A DNA stretch of 64,000 nt from the NCBI GenBank assembly GCA_030248065.1, contig JASAMV010004804.1, positions 1 to 64,000 of the forward strand. The letters are read 5' to 3'. The DNA comes from Rhynchonema sp. JSB1_4 (taxonomy: Eukaryota > Nematoda > Chromadorea > Monhysterida > Xyalidae). This document shows, one piece after another, positions 22,013-35,592 of this stretch. Every line of letters starts with the position of its first letter. The stretch's first letter is position 1. The notes beneath the pieces were generated by a model. The model saw nothing but the letters and a program-made list of their open reading frames with translations. It searched no databases and was not told the origin of the DNA. The position numbers and the translations under genes were made by a program.

Positions 22013-25000
22013 ATCCATGTTGTTTTGCTTCAATAGCTTTTATCAGAATTTTGATCTTGCATCGACGTTACCATCTGCTTATGCCTGTTTTGAACTGTAG
22101 TCGGGGTAGGGATGGCAGAGGTACGGACCCGCCTCGCCACATCGTAGAGGGGAATGATTGAACTGATATCGGGGAAAGGATGGCAGAGGTACGGACCCGC
22201 CTCGCCACATCGTAGAGAGGACTGTATGAATCTGGCATAGAGTTGATAACGTGGAAACAACACCCAATCCCGAAGAAAGCTGTTGAGAGACGGGAATATC
22301 TTTGGGATCAACAAAATTGCCACAGTACTCACAAGCTCATTGATTGCTCTGTGTTCAGGCGCGCCTTATTTAGTGATCCATGTTGTTTTGTTTCAATAGC
22401 TTTTTTCAGAATTTTGATCTTGCATCGACGTTACCATCTGCTTATGCCTGTTTTGAACTGTAGTCGGGGTAGGGATGGCAGAGGTACGGACCCGCCTCGC
22501 CACATCGTAGAGGGGAATTATTGAACTGATATCGGGGAAAGGATGGCAGAGGTACGTACCCGCCTCTCCACATCGTAGAGGGGACTGTATGAATCTGGCA
22601 TAGAGTTGATAACGTGGAAACAACACCCAATCCCGAAGAAAGCTGTTGAGAGACGGGAATATCTTTGGGATCAACAAAATTGCCACAGTACTCACTAGCT
22701 CATTGATTGCTCTGTGTTCAGGCGCGCCTTTTTAGTGATCCATGTTGTTTTGTTTCAATAGCTTTTATCGAAATTTTGATCTTGCATCGACGTTACCATC
22801 TGCTTAAGCCTGTTTTGAACTGTAGTCGGGGTAGGGATGGCAGAGGTACGGACCCGCCTCGCCACATCGTAGAGGGGAACGATTGAACTGATATCGGGGA
22901 AAGGATGGCAGAGGTACGGACCCGCCTCGCCACATCGTAGAGGGGACTGTTTGAATCTGGCATAAAGTTGATAACGTGGAAACAACACCCAATCCCGAAG
23001 AAAGCTGTTGAGAGACGGGAATATCTTTGGGATCAACAAAATTGCCACAGTACTCACTAGCTCATTGATTGCTCTGTGTTCAGGCGCGCCTTTTTAGTGA
23101 TCCATGTTGTTTTGTTTCAATAGCTTTTATCAGAATTTTGATCTTGCATCGACGTTACCATCTGCTTATGCCTGTTTTGAACTGTAGTCGGGGTAGTGAT
23201 GTCAGAGGTACGGACCAACCTCGCCACATCGTAGAGGGGAATGATTGAACTGATATCGGGGAAAGGATGGCAGAGGTACGGACCCGCCTCGCCACATCGT
23301 AGAGGGGACTGTTTGAATCTGGCATAGAGTTGATAACGTGGAAACAACACCCAATCCCGAAGAAAGCTGTTGAGAGACGGGAATATCTTTGGGATCAACA
23401 ACATTGCCACAGTACTCACTAGCTCATTGATTGCTCTGTGTTCAGGCGCGCCTTTTTAGTGATCCATGTTGTTTTGTTTCAATAGCTTTTTTCAGAATTT
23501 TGATCTTGCATCGACGTTACCATCTGCTTATGCCTGTTTTGAACTGTAGTCGGGGTAGGGATGGCAGAGGTACGGACCCGCCTCGCCACATCGTAGAGGG
23601 GAATGATTGAACTGATATCGGGGAAAGGATGGCAGAGGTACGGACCCGCCTCGCCACATCGTAGAGGGGACTGTATGAATCTGGCATAGAGTTGATAACG
23701 TGGAAACAACACCCAATCCCGAAGAAAGCTGTTGAGAGACGGGAATATCTTTGGGATCAACAACATTGCCACAGTACTCACTAGCTCATTGATTGCTCTG
23801 TGTTCAGGCGCGCCTTTTTAGTGATCCATGTTGTTTTGTTTCAATAGCTTTTATCAGAATTTTGATCTTGCATCGACGTTACCATCTGCTTATGCCTGTT
23901 TTGAACTGTAGTCGGGGTAGGGATGGCAGAGGTACGGACCCGCCTCGCCACATCGTAGAGGGGAACGATTAAACTGATATCGGGGAAAGGATGGCAGAGG
24001 TACGGACCCGCCTCGCCACATCGTAGAGGGGACTGTTTGAATCTGGCATAGAGTTGATAACGTGGAAACAACACCCAATCCCGAAGAAAGCTGTTGAGAG
24101 ACGGGAATATCTTTGGGATCAACAAAATTGCCACAGTACTCACAAGCTCATTGATTGCTCTGTGTTCAGGCGCGCCTTATTTAGTGATCCATGTTGTTTT
24201 GTTTCAATAGCTTTTTTCAGAATTTTGATCTTGCATCGACGTTACCATCTGCTTATGCCTGTTTTGAACTGTAGTCGGGGTAGGGATGGCAGAGGTACGG
24301 ACCCGCCTCGCCACATCGTAGAGGGGAATTATTGAACTGATATCGGGGAAAGGATGGCAGAGGTACGTACCCGCCTCTCCACATCGTAGAGGGGACTGTA
24401 TGAATCTGGCATAGAGTTGATAACGTGGAAACAACACCCAATCCCGAAGAAAGCTGTTGAGAGACGGGAATATCTTTGGGATCAACAAAATTGCCACAGT
24501 ACTCACTAGCTCATTGATTGCTCTGTGTTCAGGCGCGCCTTTTTAGTGATCCATGTTGTTTTGTTTCAATAGCTTTTATCGAAATTTTGATCTTGCATCG
24601 ACGTTACCATCTGCTTAAGCCTGTTTTGAACTGTAGTCGGGGTAGGGATGGCAGAGGTACGGACCCGCCTCGCCACATCGTAGAGGGGAACGATTGAACT
24701 GATATGGGGAAAGGATGGCAGAGGTACGGACCCGCCTCGCCACATCGTAGAGGGGACTGTTTGAATCTGGCATAGAGTTGATAACGTGGAAACAACACCC
24801 AATCCCGAAGAAAGCTGTTGAGAGACGGGAATATCTTTGGGATCAACAACATTGCCACAGTACTCACTAGCTCATTGATTGCTCTGTGTTCAGGCGCGCC
24901 TTTTTAGTGATCCATGTTGTTTTGTTTCAATAGCTTTTATCAGAATTTTGATCTTGCATCGACGTTACCATCTGCTTATGCCTGTTTTGAACTGTAGTCG

Positions 25001-28000
25001 GGGTAGGGATGGCAGAGGTACGGACCCGCCTCGCCACATCGTAGAGGGGAATGATTGAACTGATATCGGGGAAAGGATGGCAGAGGTACGGACCCGCCTC
25101 GCCACATCGTAGAGGGGACTGTTTGAATCTGGCATAGAGTTGATAACGTGGAAACAACACCCAATCCCGAAGAAAGCTGTTGAGAGACGGGAATATCTTT
25201 GGGATCAACAACATTGCCACAGTACTCACTAGCTCATTGATTGCTCTGTGTTCAGGCGCGCCTTTTTAGTGATCCATGTTGTTGTGTTTCAATAGCTTTT
25301 ATCAGAATTTTGATCTTGCATCGACGTTACCATCTGCTTATGCCTGTTTTGAACTGTAGTCGGGGTAGGGATGGCAGAGGTACGGACCCGCCTCGCCACA
25401 TCGTAGAGGGGAATGATTAAACTGATATCGGGGAAAGGATGGCAGAGGTACGGACCCGCCTCGCCACATCGTAGAGGGGACTGTATGAATCTGGCATAGA
25501 GTTGATAACGTGGAAACAACACCCAATCCCGAAGAAAGCTGTTGAGAGACGGGAATATCTTTGGGATCAACAACATTGCCACAGTACTCACTAGCTCATT
25601 GATTGCTCTGTGTTCAGGCGCGCCTTTTTAGTGATCCATGTTGTTTTGTTTCAATAGCTTTTATCAGAATTTTGATCTTGCATCGACGTTACCATCTGCT
25701 TATGCCTGTTTTGAACTGTAGTCGGGGTAGGGATGGCAGAGGTACGGACCCGCCTCGCCACATCGTAGAGGGGAATGATTAAACTGATATCGGGGAAAGG
25801 ATGGCAGAGGTACGGACCCGCCTCGCCACATCGTAGAGGGGACTGTTTGAATCTGGCATAGAGTTGATAACGTGGAAACAACACCCAATCCCGAAGAAAG
25901 CTGTTGAGAGACGGGAATATCTTTGGGATCAACAACATTGCCACAGTACTCACTAGCTCATTGATTGCTCTGTGTTCAGGCGCGCCTTTTTAGTGATCCA
26001 TGTTGTTTTGTTTCAATAGCTTTTATCAGAATTTTGATCTTGCATCGACGTTACCATCTGCTTATGCCTGTTTTGAACTGTAGTCGGGGTAGGGATGGCA
26101 GAGGTACGGACCCGCCTCGCCACATCGTAGAGGGGAATGATTAAACTGATATCGGGGAAAGGATGGCAGAGGTACGGACCCGCCTCGCCACATCGTAGAG
26201 GGGACTGTTTGAATCTGGCATAGAGTTGATAACGTGGAAACAACACCCAATCCCGAAGAAAGCTGTTGAGAGACGGGAATATGTTTGGGATCAACAACAT
26301 TGCCACAGTACTCACTAGCTCATTGATTGCTCTGTGTTCAGGCGCGCCTTTTTAGTGATCCATGTTGTTTTGTTTCAATAGCTTTTATCAGAATTTTGAT
26401 CTTGCATCGACGTTACCATCTGCTTATGCCTGTTTTGAACTGTAGTCGGGGTAGGGATGGCAGAGGTACGGACCCGCCTCGCCACATCGTAGAGGGGAAT
26501 GATTAAACTGATATCGGGGAAAGGATGGCAGAGGTACGGACCCGCCTCGCCACATCGTAGAGGGGACTGTTTGAATCTGGCATAGAGTTGATAACGTGGA
26601 AACAACACCCAATCCCGAAGAAAGCTGTTGAGAGACGGGAATATCTTTGGGATCAACAACATTGCCACAGTACTCACTAGCTCATTGATTGCTCTGTGTT
26701 CAGGCGCGCCTTTTTAGTGATCCATGTTGTTTTGTTTCAATAGCTTTTATCAGAATTTTGATCTTGCATCGACGTTACCATCTGCTTATGCCTGTTTTGA
26801 ACTGTAGTCGGGGTAGGGATGGCAGAGGTACGGACCCGCCTCGCCACATCGTAGAGGGGAATGATTGAACTGATATCGGGGAAAGGATGGCAGAGGTACG
26901 GACCCGCCTCGCCACATCGTAGAGGGGACTGTTTGAATCTGGCATAGAGTTGATAACGTGGAAACAACACCCAATCCCGAAGAAAGCTGTTGAGAGACGG
27001 GAATATCTTTGGGATCAACAACATTGCCACAGTACTCACTAGCTCATTGATTGCTCTGTGTTCAGGCGCGCCTTATTTAGTGATCCATGTTGTTTTGTTT
27101 CAATAGCTTTTTTCAGAATTTTGATCTTGCATCGACGTTACCATCTGCTTATGCCTGTTTTGAACTGTAGTCGGGGTAGGGATGGCAGAGGTACGGACCC
27201 GCCTCGCCACATCGTAGAGGGGAATGATTAAACTGATATCGGGGAAAGGATGGCAGAGGTACGGACCCGCCTCGCCACATCGTAGAGGGGACTGTTTGAA
27301 TCTGGCATAGAGTTGATAACGTGGAAACAACACCCAATCCCGAAGAAAGCTGTTGAGAGACGGGAATATGTTTGGGATCAACAACATTGCCACAGTACTC
27401 ACTAGCTCATTGATTGCTCTGTGTTCAGGCGCGCCTTTTTAGTGATCCATGTTGTTTTGTTTCAATAGCTTTTATCAGAATTTTGATCTTGCATCGACGT
27501 TACCATCTGCTTATGCCTGTTTTGAACTGTAGTCGGGGTAGGGATGGCAGAGGTACGGACCCGCCTCGCCAAATCGTAGAGGGGAATGATTAAACTGATA
27601 TCGGGGAAAGGATGGCAGAGGTACGGACCCGCCTCGCCACATCGTAGAGGGGACTGTTTGAATCTGGCATAGAGTTGATAACGTGGAAACAACACCCAAT
27701 CCCGAAGAAAGCTGTTGAGAGACGGGAATATGTTTGGGATCAACAACATTGCCACAGTACTCACTAGCTCATTGATTGCTCTGTGTTCAGGCGCGCCTTT
27801 TTAGTGATCCATGTTGTTTTGTTTCAATAGCTTTTATCAGAATTTTGATCTTGCATCGACGTTACCATCTGCTTATGCCTGTTTTGAACTGTAGTCGGGG
27901 TAGGGATGGCAGAGGTACGGACCCGCCTCGCCACATCGTAGAGGGGAATGATTGAACTGATATCGGGGAAAGGATGGCAGAGGTACGGACCCGCCTCGCC

Positions 28001-31000
28001 ACATCGTAGAGGGGACTGTATGAATCTGGCATAGAGTTGATAACGTGGAAACAACACCCAATCCCGAAGAAAGCTGTTGAGAGACGGGAATATCTTTGGG
28101 ATCAACAAAATTGCCACATAACTCACTAGCTCATTGATTGCTCTGTGTTCAGGCGCGCCTTTTTAGTGATCCATGTTGTTTTGTTTCAATAGCTTTTATC
28201 AGAATTTTGATCTTGCATCGACGTTACCATCTGCTTATGCCTGTTTTGAACTGTAGTCGGGGTAGGGATGGCAGAGGTACGGACCCGCCTCGCCACATCG
28301 TAGAGGGGAATGATTAAACTGATATCGGGGAAAGGATGGCAGAGGTACGGACCCGCCTCGCCACATCGTAGAGGGGACTGTATGAATCTGGCATAGAGTT
28401 GATAACGTGGAAACAACACCCAATCCCGAAGAAAGCTGTTGAGAGACGGGAATATCTTTGGGATCAACAACATTGCCACAGTACTCACTAGCTCATTGAT
28501 TGCTCTGTGTTCAGGCGCGCCTTTTTAGTGATCCATGTTGTTTTGTTTCAATAGCTTTTATCAGAATTTTGATCTTGCATCGACGTTACCATCTGCTTAT
28601 GCCTGTTTTGAACTGTAGTCGGGGTAGGGATGGCAGAGGTACGGACCCGCCTCGCCACATCGTAGAGGGGAATGATTAAACTGATATCGGGGAAAGGATG
28701 GCAGAGGTACGGACCCGCCTCGCCACATCGTAGAGGGGACTGTTTGAATCTGGCATAGAGTTGATAACGTGGAAACAACACCCAATCCCGAAGAAAGCTG
28801 TTGAGAGACGGGAATATGTTTGGGATCAACAACATTGCCACAGTACTCACTAGCTCATTGATTGCTCTGTGTTCAGGCGCGCCTTTTTAGTGATCCATGT
28901 TGTTTTGTTTCAATAGCTTTTATCAGAATTTTGATCTTGCATCGACGTTACCATCTGCTTATGCCTGTTTTGAACTGTAGTCGGGGTAGGGATGGCAGAG
29001 GTACGGACCCGCCTCGCCACATCGTAGAGGGGAATGATTGAACTGATATCGGGGAAAGGATGGCAGAGGTACGGACCCGCCTCGCCACATCGTAGAGGGG
29101 ACTGTATGAATCTGGCATAGAGTTGATAACGTGGAAACAACACCCAATCCCGAAGAAAGCTGTTGAGAGACGGGAATATCTTTGGGATCAACAACATTGC
29201 CACAGTACTCACTAGCTCATTGATTGCTCTGTGTTCAGGCGCGCCTTTTTAGTGATCCATGTTGTTTTGTTTCAATAGCTTTTTTCAGAATTTTGATCTT
29301 GCATCGACGTTACCATCTGCTTATGCCTGTTTTGAACTGTAGTCGGGGTAGGGATGGCAGAGGTACGGACCCGCCTCGCCACATCGTAGAGGGGAATGAT
29401 TGAACTGATATCGGGGAAAGGATGGCAGAGGTACGGACCCGCCTCGCCACATCGTAGAGGGGACTGTATGAATCTGGCATAGAGTTGATAACGTGGAAAC
29501 AACACCAATCCCGAAGAAAGCTGTTGAGAGACGGGAATATCTTTGGGATCAACAAAATTGCCACATAACTCACTAGCTCATTGATTGCTCTGTGTTCAGG
29601 CGCGCCTTTTTAGTGATCCATGTTGTTTTGTTTCAATAGCTGTTATCAGAATTTTGATCTTGCATCGACGTTACCATCTGCTTATGCCTGTTTTGAACTG
29701 TAGTCGGGGCAGGGATGGCAGAGGTACGGACCCGCCTCGCCACATCCTAGAGGGGAATGATTGAACTGATATCGGGGAAAGGATGGCAGAGGTACGGACC
29801 CGCCTCGCCACATCGTAGAGGGGACTGTTTGAATCTGGCATAGAGTTGATAACGTGGAAACAACACCCAATCCCGAAGAAAGCTGTTGAGAGACGGGAAT
29901 ATCTTTGGGATCAACAACATTGCCACAGTACTCACTAGCTCATTGATTGCTCTGTGTTCAGGCGCGCCTTTTTAGTGATCCATGTTGTTTTGTTTCAATA
30001 GCTTTTATCAGAATTTTGATCTTGCATCGACGTTACCATCTGCTTATGCCTGTTTTGAACTGTAGTAGGGGTAGGGATGGCAGAGGTACGGACCCGCCTC
30101 GCCACATCGTAGAGGGGAATGATTAAACTGATATCGGGGAAAGGATGGCAGAGGTACGGACCCGCCTCGCCACATCGTAGAGGGGACTGTTTGAATCTGG
30201 CATAGAGTTGATAACGTGGAAACAACACCCAATCCCGAAGAAAGCTGTTGAGAGACGGGAATATGTTTGGGATCAACAACATTGCCACAGTACTCACTAG
30301 CTCATTGATTGCTCTGTGTTCAGGCGCGCCTTTTTAGTGATCCATGTTGTTTTGTTTCAATAGCTTTTATCAGAATTTTGATCTTGCATCGACGTTACCA
30401 TCTGCTTATGCCTGTTTTGAACTGTAGTCGGGGTAGGGATGGCAGAGGTACGGACCCGCCTCGCCACATCGTAGAGGGGAATGATTGAACTGATATCGGG
30501 GAAAGGATGGCAGAGGTACGGACCCGCCTCGCCACATCGTAGAGGGGACTGTTTGAATCTGGCATAGAGTTGATAACGTGGAAACAACACCCAATCCCGA
30601 AGAAAGCTGTTGAGAGACGGGAATATCTTTGGGATCAACAACATTGCCACAGTACTCACTAGCTCATTGATTGCTCTGTGTTCAGGCGCGCCTTATTTAG
30701 TGATCCATGTTGTTTTGTTTCAATAGCTTTTTTCAGAATTTGATCTTGCATCGACGTTACCATCTGCTTATGCCTGTTTTGAACTGTAGTCGGGGTAGGG
30801 ATGGCAGAGGTACGGACCCGCCTCGCCACATTGTAGAGGGGAATGATTAAACTGATATCGGGGAAAGGATGGCAGAGGTACGGACCCGCCTCGCCACATC
30901 GTAGAGGGGACTGTATGAATCTGGCATAGAGTTGATAACGTGGAAACAACACCCAATCCCGAAGAAAGCTGTTGAGAGACGGGAATATGTTTGGGATCAA

Positions 31001-33155
31001 CAACATTGCCACAGTACTCACTAGCTCATTGATTGCTCTGTGTTCAGGCGCGCCTTTTTAGTGATCCATGTTGTTTTGTTTCAATAGCTTTTATCAGAAT
31101 TTTGATCTTGCATCGACGTTACCATCTGCTTATGCCTATTTTGAACTGTAGTCGGGGTAGGGATGGCAGAGGTACGGACCCGCCTCGCCACATCGTAGAG
31201 GGGAATGATTGAACTGATATCGGGGAAAGGATGGCAGAGGTACGGACCCGCCTCGCCACATCGTAGAGGGGACTGTATGAATCTGGCATAGAGTTGATAA
31301 CGTGGAAACAACACCCAATCCCGAAGAAAGCTGTTGAGAGACGGGAATATCTTTGGGATCAACAACATTGCCACAGTACTCACTAGCTCATTGATTGCTC
31401 TGTGTTCAGGCGCGCCTTTTTAGTGATCCATGTTGTTTTGTTTCAATAGCTTTTTTCAGAATTTTGATCTTGCATCGACGTTACCATCTGCTTATGCCTG
31501 TTTTGAACTGTAGTCGGGGTAGGGATGGCAGAGGTACGGACCCGCCTCGCCACATCGTAGAGGGGAATGATTGAACTGATATCGGGGAAAGGATGGCAGA
31601 GGTACGGACCCGCCTCGCCACATCGTAGAGGGGACTGTATGAATCTGGCATAGAGTTGATAACGTGGAAACAACACCCAATCCCGAAGAAAGCTGTTGAG
31701 AGACGGGAATATCTTTGGGATCAACAAAATTGCCACATAACTCACTAGCTCATTGATTGCTCTGTGTTCAGGCGCGCCTTTTTAGTGATCCATGTTGTTT
31801 TGTTTCAATAGCTCTGTTATCAGAATTTTGATCTTGCATCGACGTTACCATCTGCTTATGCCTGTTTTGAACTGTAGTCGGGGTAGGGATGGCAGAGGTA
31901 CGGACCCGCCTCGCCACATCGTAGAGGGGAATGATTGAACTGATATCGGGGAAAGGATGGCAGAGGTACGGACCCGCCTCGCCACATCGTAGAGGGGACT
32001 GTTTGAATCTGGCATAGAGTTGATAACGTGGAAACAACACCCAATCCCGAAGAAAGCTGTTGAGAGACGGGAATATCTTTGGGATCAACAACATTGCCAC
32101 AGTACTCACTAGCTCATTGATTGCTCTGTGTTCAGGCGCGCCTTTTTAGTGATCCATGTTGTTTTGTTTCAATAGCTTTTATCAGAATTTTGATCTTGCA
32201 TCGACGTTACCATCTGCTTATGCCTGTTTTGAACTGTAGTCGGGGTAGGGATGGCAGAGGTACGGACCCGCCTCGCCACATCGTAGAGGGGAATGATTAA
32301 ACTGATATCGGGGAAAGGATGGCAGAGGTACGGACCCGCCTCGCCACATCGTAGAGGGGACTGTTTGAATCTGGCATAGAGTTGATAACGTGGAAACAAC
32401 ACCCAATCCCGAAGAAAGCTGTTGAGAGACGGGAATATGTTTGGGATCAACAACATTGCCACAGTACTCACTAGCTCATTGATTGCTCTGTGTTCAGGCG
32501 CGCCTTTTTAGTGATCCATGTTGTTTTGTTTCAATAGCTTTTATCAGAATTTTGATCTTGCATCGACGTTACCATCTGCTTATGCCTGTTTTGAACTGTA
32601 GTCGGGGTAGGGATGGCAGAGGTACGGACCCGCCTCGCCACATCGTAGAGGGGAATGATTGAACTGATATCGGGGAAAGGATGGCAGAGGTACGGACCCG
32701 CCTCGCCACATCGTAGAGGGGACTGTTTGAATCTGGCATAGAGTTGATAACGTGGAAACAACACCCAATCCCGAAGAAAGCTGTTGAGAGACGGGAATAT
32801 CTTTGGGATCAACAACATTGCCACAGTACTCACTAGCTCATTGATTGCTCTGTGTTCAGGCGCGCCTTTTTAGTGATCCATGTTATTTTGTTTCAATAGC
32901 TTTTTTCAGAATTTTGATCTTGCATCGACGTTACTATCTGCTCATGCCTGTTTTGAACTGTAGTCGGGGTAGGAATGGCAGAGGTACGGACCCGCCTCGC
33001 CACATCGTAGAGGGGAATGATTATACTGATATCGGGGAAAGGATGGCAGAGGTACGGACCCGCCTCGCCACATCGTAGATGGGACTGTTTGAATCTGGCA
33101 TAGAGTTGATAACGTGGAAACAACACCCAATTCCGAAGAAAGCTGTTAAGAGACG
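22013..33155. repeat. Satellite array, about 31 copies of a 362-bp unit
   Basis: Head-to-tail repeats with a 362-363 bp period from about 22,013 to 33,155. The unit runs from GATCCATGTTGTTTT through TGCATCGACGTTACC to TTCAGGCGCGCC. Within each unit a box of about 44 bp (GGATGGCAGAGGTACGGACC to CATCGTAGAGGGG) occurs twice, about 65 bp apart. Units differ by scattered single-base and short indel variants. Shared variants show higher-order copies: units near 22.39 and 22.75 kb reappear five units later, and the 29.2-31.0 kb block reappears six units (about 2172 bp) later. Each unit has a 100-codon minus-strand frame; I do not call it a gene. Confidence 0.97.
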
Positions 33156-34480
33156 TTTCTCTTGCCGGCGTCACCGACTAGTCATCAACCTGAACGTATG
33201 TTGACTATAACTGAGCAGGCTCAGGACAGAGATTAGGTAAACCAGTGGTGTATCGCCCGTGCCTTTTCAGGCCAAGGAACCACTGTGCTGTGTATGATAA
33301 AAAATCAAGCTTCTTATGCGCGGATCAACGACTAGCGATCATCAGTGTCGCCAGCTACCGTAATCCGAACACTCCAACCCAAAGCAGCAACGGCAAGTAG
33401 CATTTCCATTTGGCGCTTTTCTTTCCGGCGTGATGATGTCCATGATGGCTGGCCGCGACCTCGCTGCTGGAAAGTCGAACGTCGAAGGTCGTCGTCGTCG
33501 ATCAAAAACAATAATAATGAACGAAGCTCCGGCTAGAAGGTTTTTGCATCCTTACAGTATGTATCGTCTACCGTAATCTTGACACGTGGAAAGTTTTTCT
33601 GCTTTCGCTAAACAAACGCTAAACAAGGCTGACACTGTTTAACAGAGATGCCCGAGCTGAGGAGTACAGATTCTGTAACGTTAATCATTGCTGTGGACAT
33701 GAGTCACCCCGTGTTTAAAAAACAGCACGAACTTGTTTGTCGTGTAGTCGGCAGAGAAAAAGCAATCGTTTGGACCAGCGACGAGCGCATTGACGCATCA
33801 GTTGTGTTGTTTCGAACATCGCTGGCACGTTGGTTTTCGTAATTTACTCTCGCATTTGGCTAGTGACATACGGAGACGTTTCTCTTGCAGGCGTAATCAA
33901 CGAGTGATCAACCTGAACAGATTTTGACTAAAGGATCAGGCCCAAAGCCAGTGATATATGCTCTCGTGACTTTTCAGGCCAAGGCACTGTTGTGCTACGG
34001 GTGAGTATCCCAGGTAACCTAAGTTCAAAACTTTGAAGCTCTTTTGCCGATCGAAATGGTCTCGCGCCATTTATGCACTCAGATCATTGGTGCGCGTATT
34101 GTCATGTGGCTTATTCTCAGGCTTAGACTTAGGTTAAAGCCACCATTAAGCTTATGTTTAGGGTTAAGTCTATGGTTAGGCTTAGGATTACCGGTTCAAC
34201 AAACAGTTATAAAAATCAACCTTATTATGCGCGCATCAATGACTAGCGTTCATAAATGTCGCCAAACCATTGAAAGCTACCGTAACCCGAACGGGTTGCA
34301 GCAACAGGAACTAACATTTCCATTTGGCGGTCTTCTTTTCGACGTGATGATGTCCATGATGACCATGATGGCTGGCTGCCGCTTCGCTGCTGAAAGTCGA
34401 ACGTCGAAGGTCGTCGAGCAAAAACAATAATGAACGAAGACCCCAGCCCTGAGCACTATGCGTTGGCTACCGTAATCATT
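33149..34480. repeat. Direct duplication abutting the satellite array
   Basis: 33,149-33,590 and 33,872-34,480 are diverged direct copies. Both start GAGACGTTTCTCTTG and then share CAACCTGAAC, GACTTTTCAGGCCAAGG, CATTTCCATTTGGCG and AAAGTCGAACGTCGAAGGTC. The first copy begins exactly where the last satellite unit breaks off. No coding function is evident. Confidence 0.75.
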
Positions 34481-34741
34481 ATGACACGCCGACCTTTTTA
34501 ACCCTTTGGTTCGAACACTCATGGCTTCCTTGTTTTGACTGGGTAGACTACTTATCAAAGAGCCAGTTTTTATATTTTGTGGAAAAAACCGAAAAAACAA
34601 ACGAAATAAGGAACCGTTGTATAAGGATAGGGAAACTCAAACAAAGGTGTTTTCAAAGCATTTTGATGTCCGTACAGGCAATACTACCGGTGTCAGATGG
34701 TGTTTTTAACACTCTGGGAAAAACCATCAAAACAGTACATA

Positions 34742-35069
34742 TAGTCCGTCCACCAGCTCATGGCACTTTGTGTTGCTGCTGGCCGGTTTGTTCCCTTCCT
34801 CCACGTTCTAATGAAAGAGAAATTGAGCGTGAGAGATTTTGCAGAAAAAAACATAAAAAAAAAAAAAAATTGTCAAAAAAAATAAAAATCCAAAAATAAA
34901 AAAAAAAAAAAAAAAAAAAAAACAAAAAAACCCCACAAAAAAAAAAAAACCCCAATTTGAAAAAAAAATAGTTTTTTTGGAAACTCAATTTCTCTTTCAT
35001 TAGAACGTGGAGGAAGGGAACAAACCAGCCAGCAGCAACACAAAGTGCCATGAGCTGGTGGACGGACTA
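34742..35069. mobile_element. MITE with ~88-bp near-perfect inverted repeats and A-rich centre
   Basis: Ends TAGTCCGTCCACCAGCTCAT and its inverse, with TA on both sides. The arms (about 34,742-34,830 and 34,982-35,069) are nearly identical inverted copies containing TTGTGTTGCTGCTGG and TTCTAATGAAAGAGAAATT. Between them is a tract of A-runs with CCCC interruptions (about 34,850-34,965). Confidence 0.85.
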
Positions 35070-35074
35070 TACAT

Positions 35075-35590
35075 AGCTACACCACCAGCTTCAAGCCTAA
35101 GCGCTAAACGGATGTTCGCTACAGCTGAGGTTTTCAGTGTTTTTGCACACCCCATATGGACCTGGTTTTTTCGGTTTAATTTCGTTTTTTTTTCAAGAAA
35201 AAACCTTTTTCATCAGTAAGTATAGGGTAGACATTTAAGATTGTAGTGAAGGCTTTATGAAGATGCAAACGATTTGACCATTAATATTGTACCAAGAACT
35301 GCAGTCCCGATCTCGATTCCGATTATCAATCCCGATCCCGATCCGGAAAGTTTTAATCCCGTTGAGAAATACGGATCCAGATAAAGATCTCAAACGAAAC
35401 CGAAGAGTACCATCCTGAAGACCTCAGGGAAAACAAAACAAATACCGTTGGCAAGACAGTGACAGGCTTCCCGATCGCGCTTGGAAGACTCATTATAAAT
35501 AAAACGGATTAAACGGATTAACCGGATTAAACGGATTTTTTCGTGCTGGGGGAAGACTCATTATTTTTTCAAAATACAACGGATTAAACG
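35075..35590. other. No gene recognised; CGGATTAAA and CCGAT word repeats
   Basis: Contains a string of CCCGATCCCGAT-like words near 35,305-35,345 and several ACGGATTAA words at about 35,505-35,600 just before the large palindrome. No coding signal. Confidence 0.4.
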
Positions 35591-35592
35591 GA

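Noticed and set aside
22013..33155. Regular repeat spacing suggestive of a CRISPR array
   Set aside because: The entire 362-bp unit repeats; there are no short repeats with unique spacers, and the context is a eukaryotic genome.
22030..33174. About 30 minus-strand 100-aa ORFs and overlapping 62-aa ORFs as genes
   Set aside because: They are copies of one satellite unit; openness in two frames at once and the internal frame-shifted duplication point to homogenised non-coding DNA.
33648..33842. 64-aa plus-strand ORF starting MPELRST as a gene
   Set aside because: No splice support or family resemblance, and it lies in the spacer of a diverged direct duplication.
34110..34195. Degenerate TTAGG/TTAGGC-like words as telomeric repeat
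   Set aside because: Words such as CTTAGACTTAGG and TTAGGGTTAAG are irregular and never tandem for more than one unit; the same region is part of a diverged duplication.
34840..34970. Poly(A) run as a retroposed gene tail
   Set aside because: It is the centre of a MITE with inverted arms on both sides, so it is the element's core and not the tail of a retrocopy.
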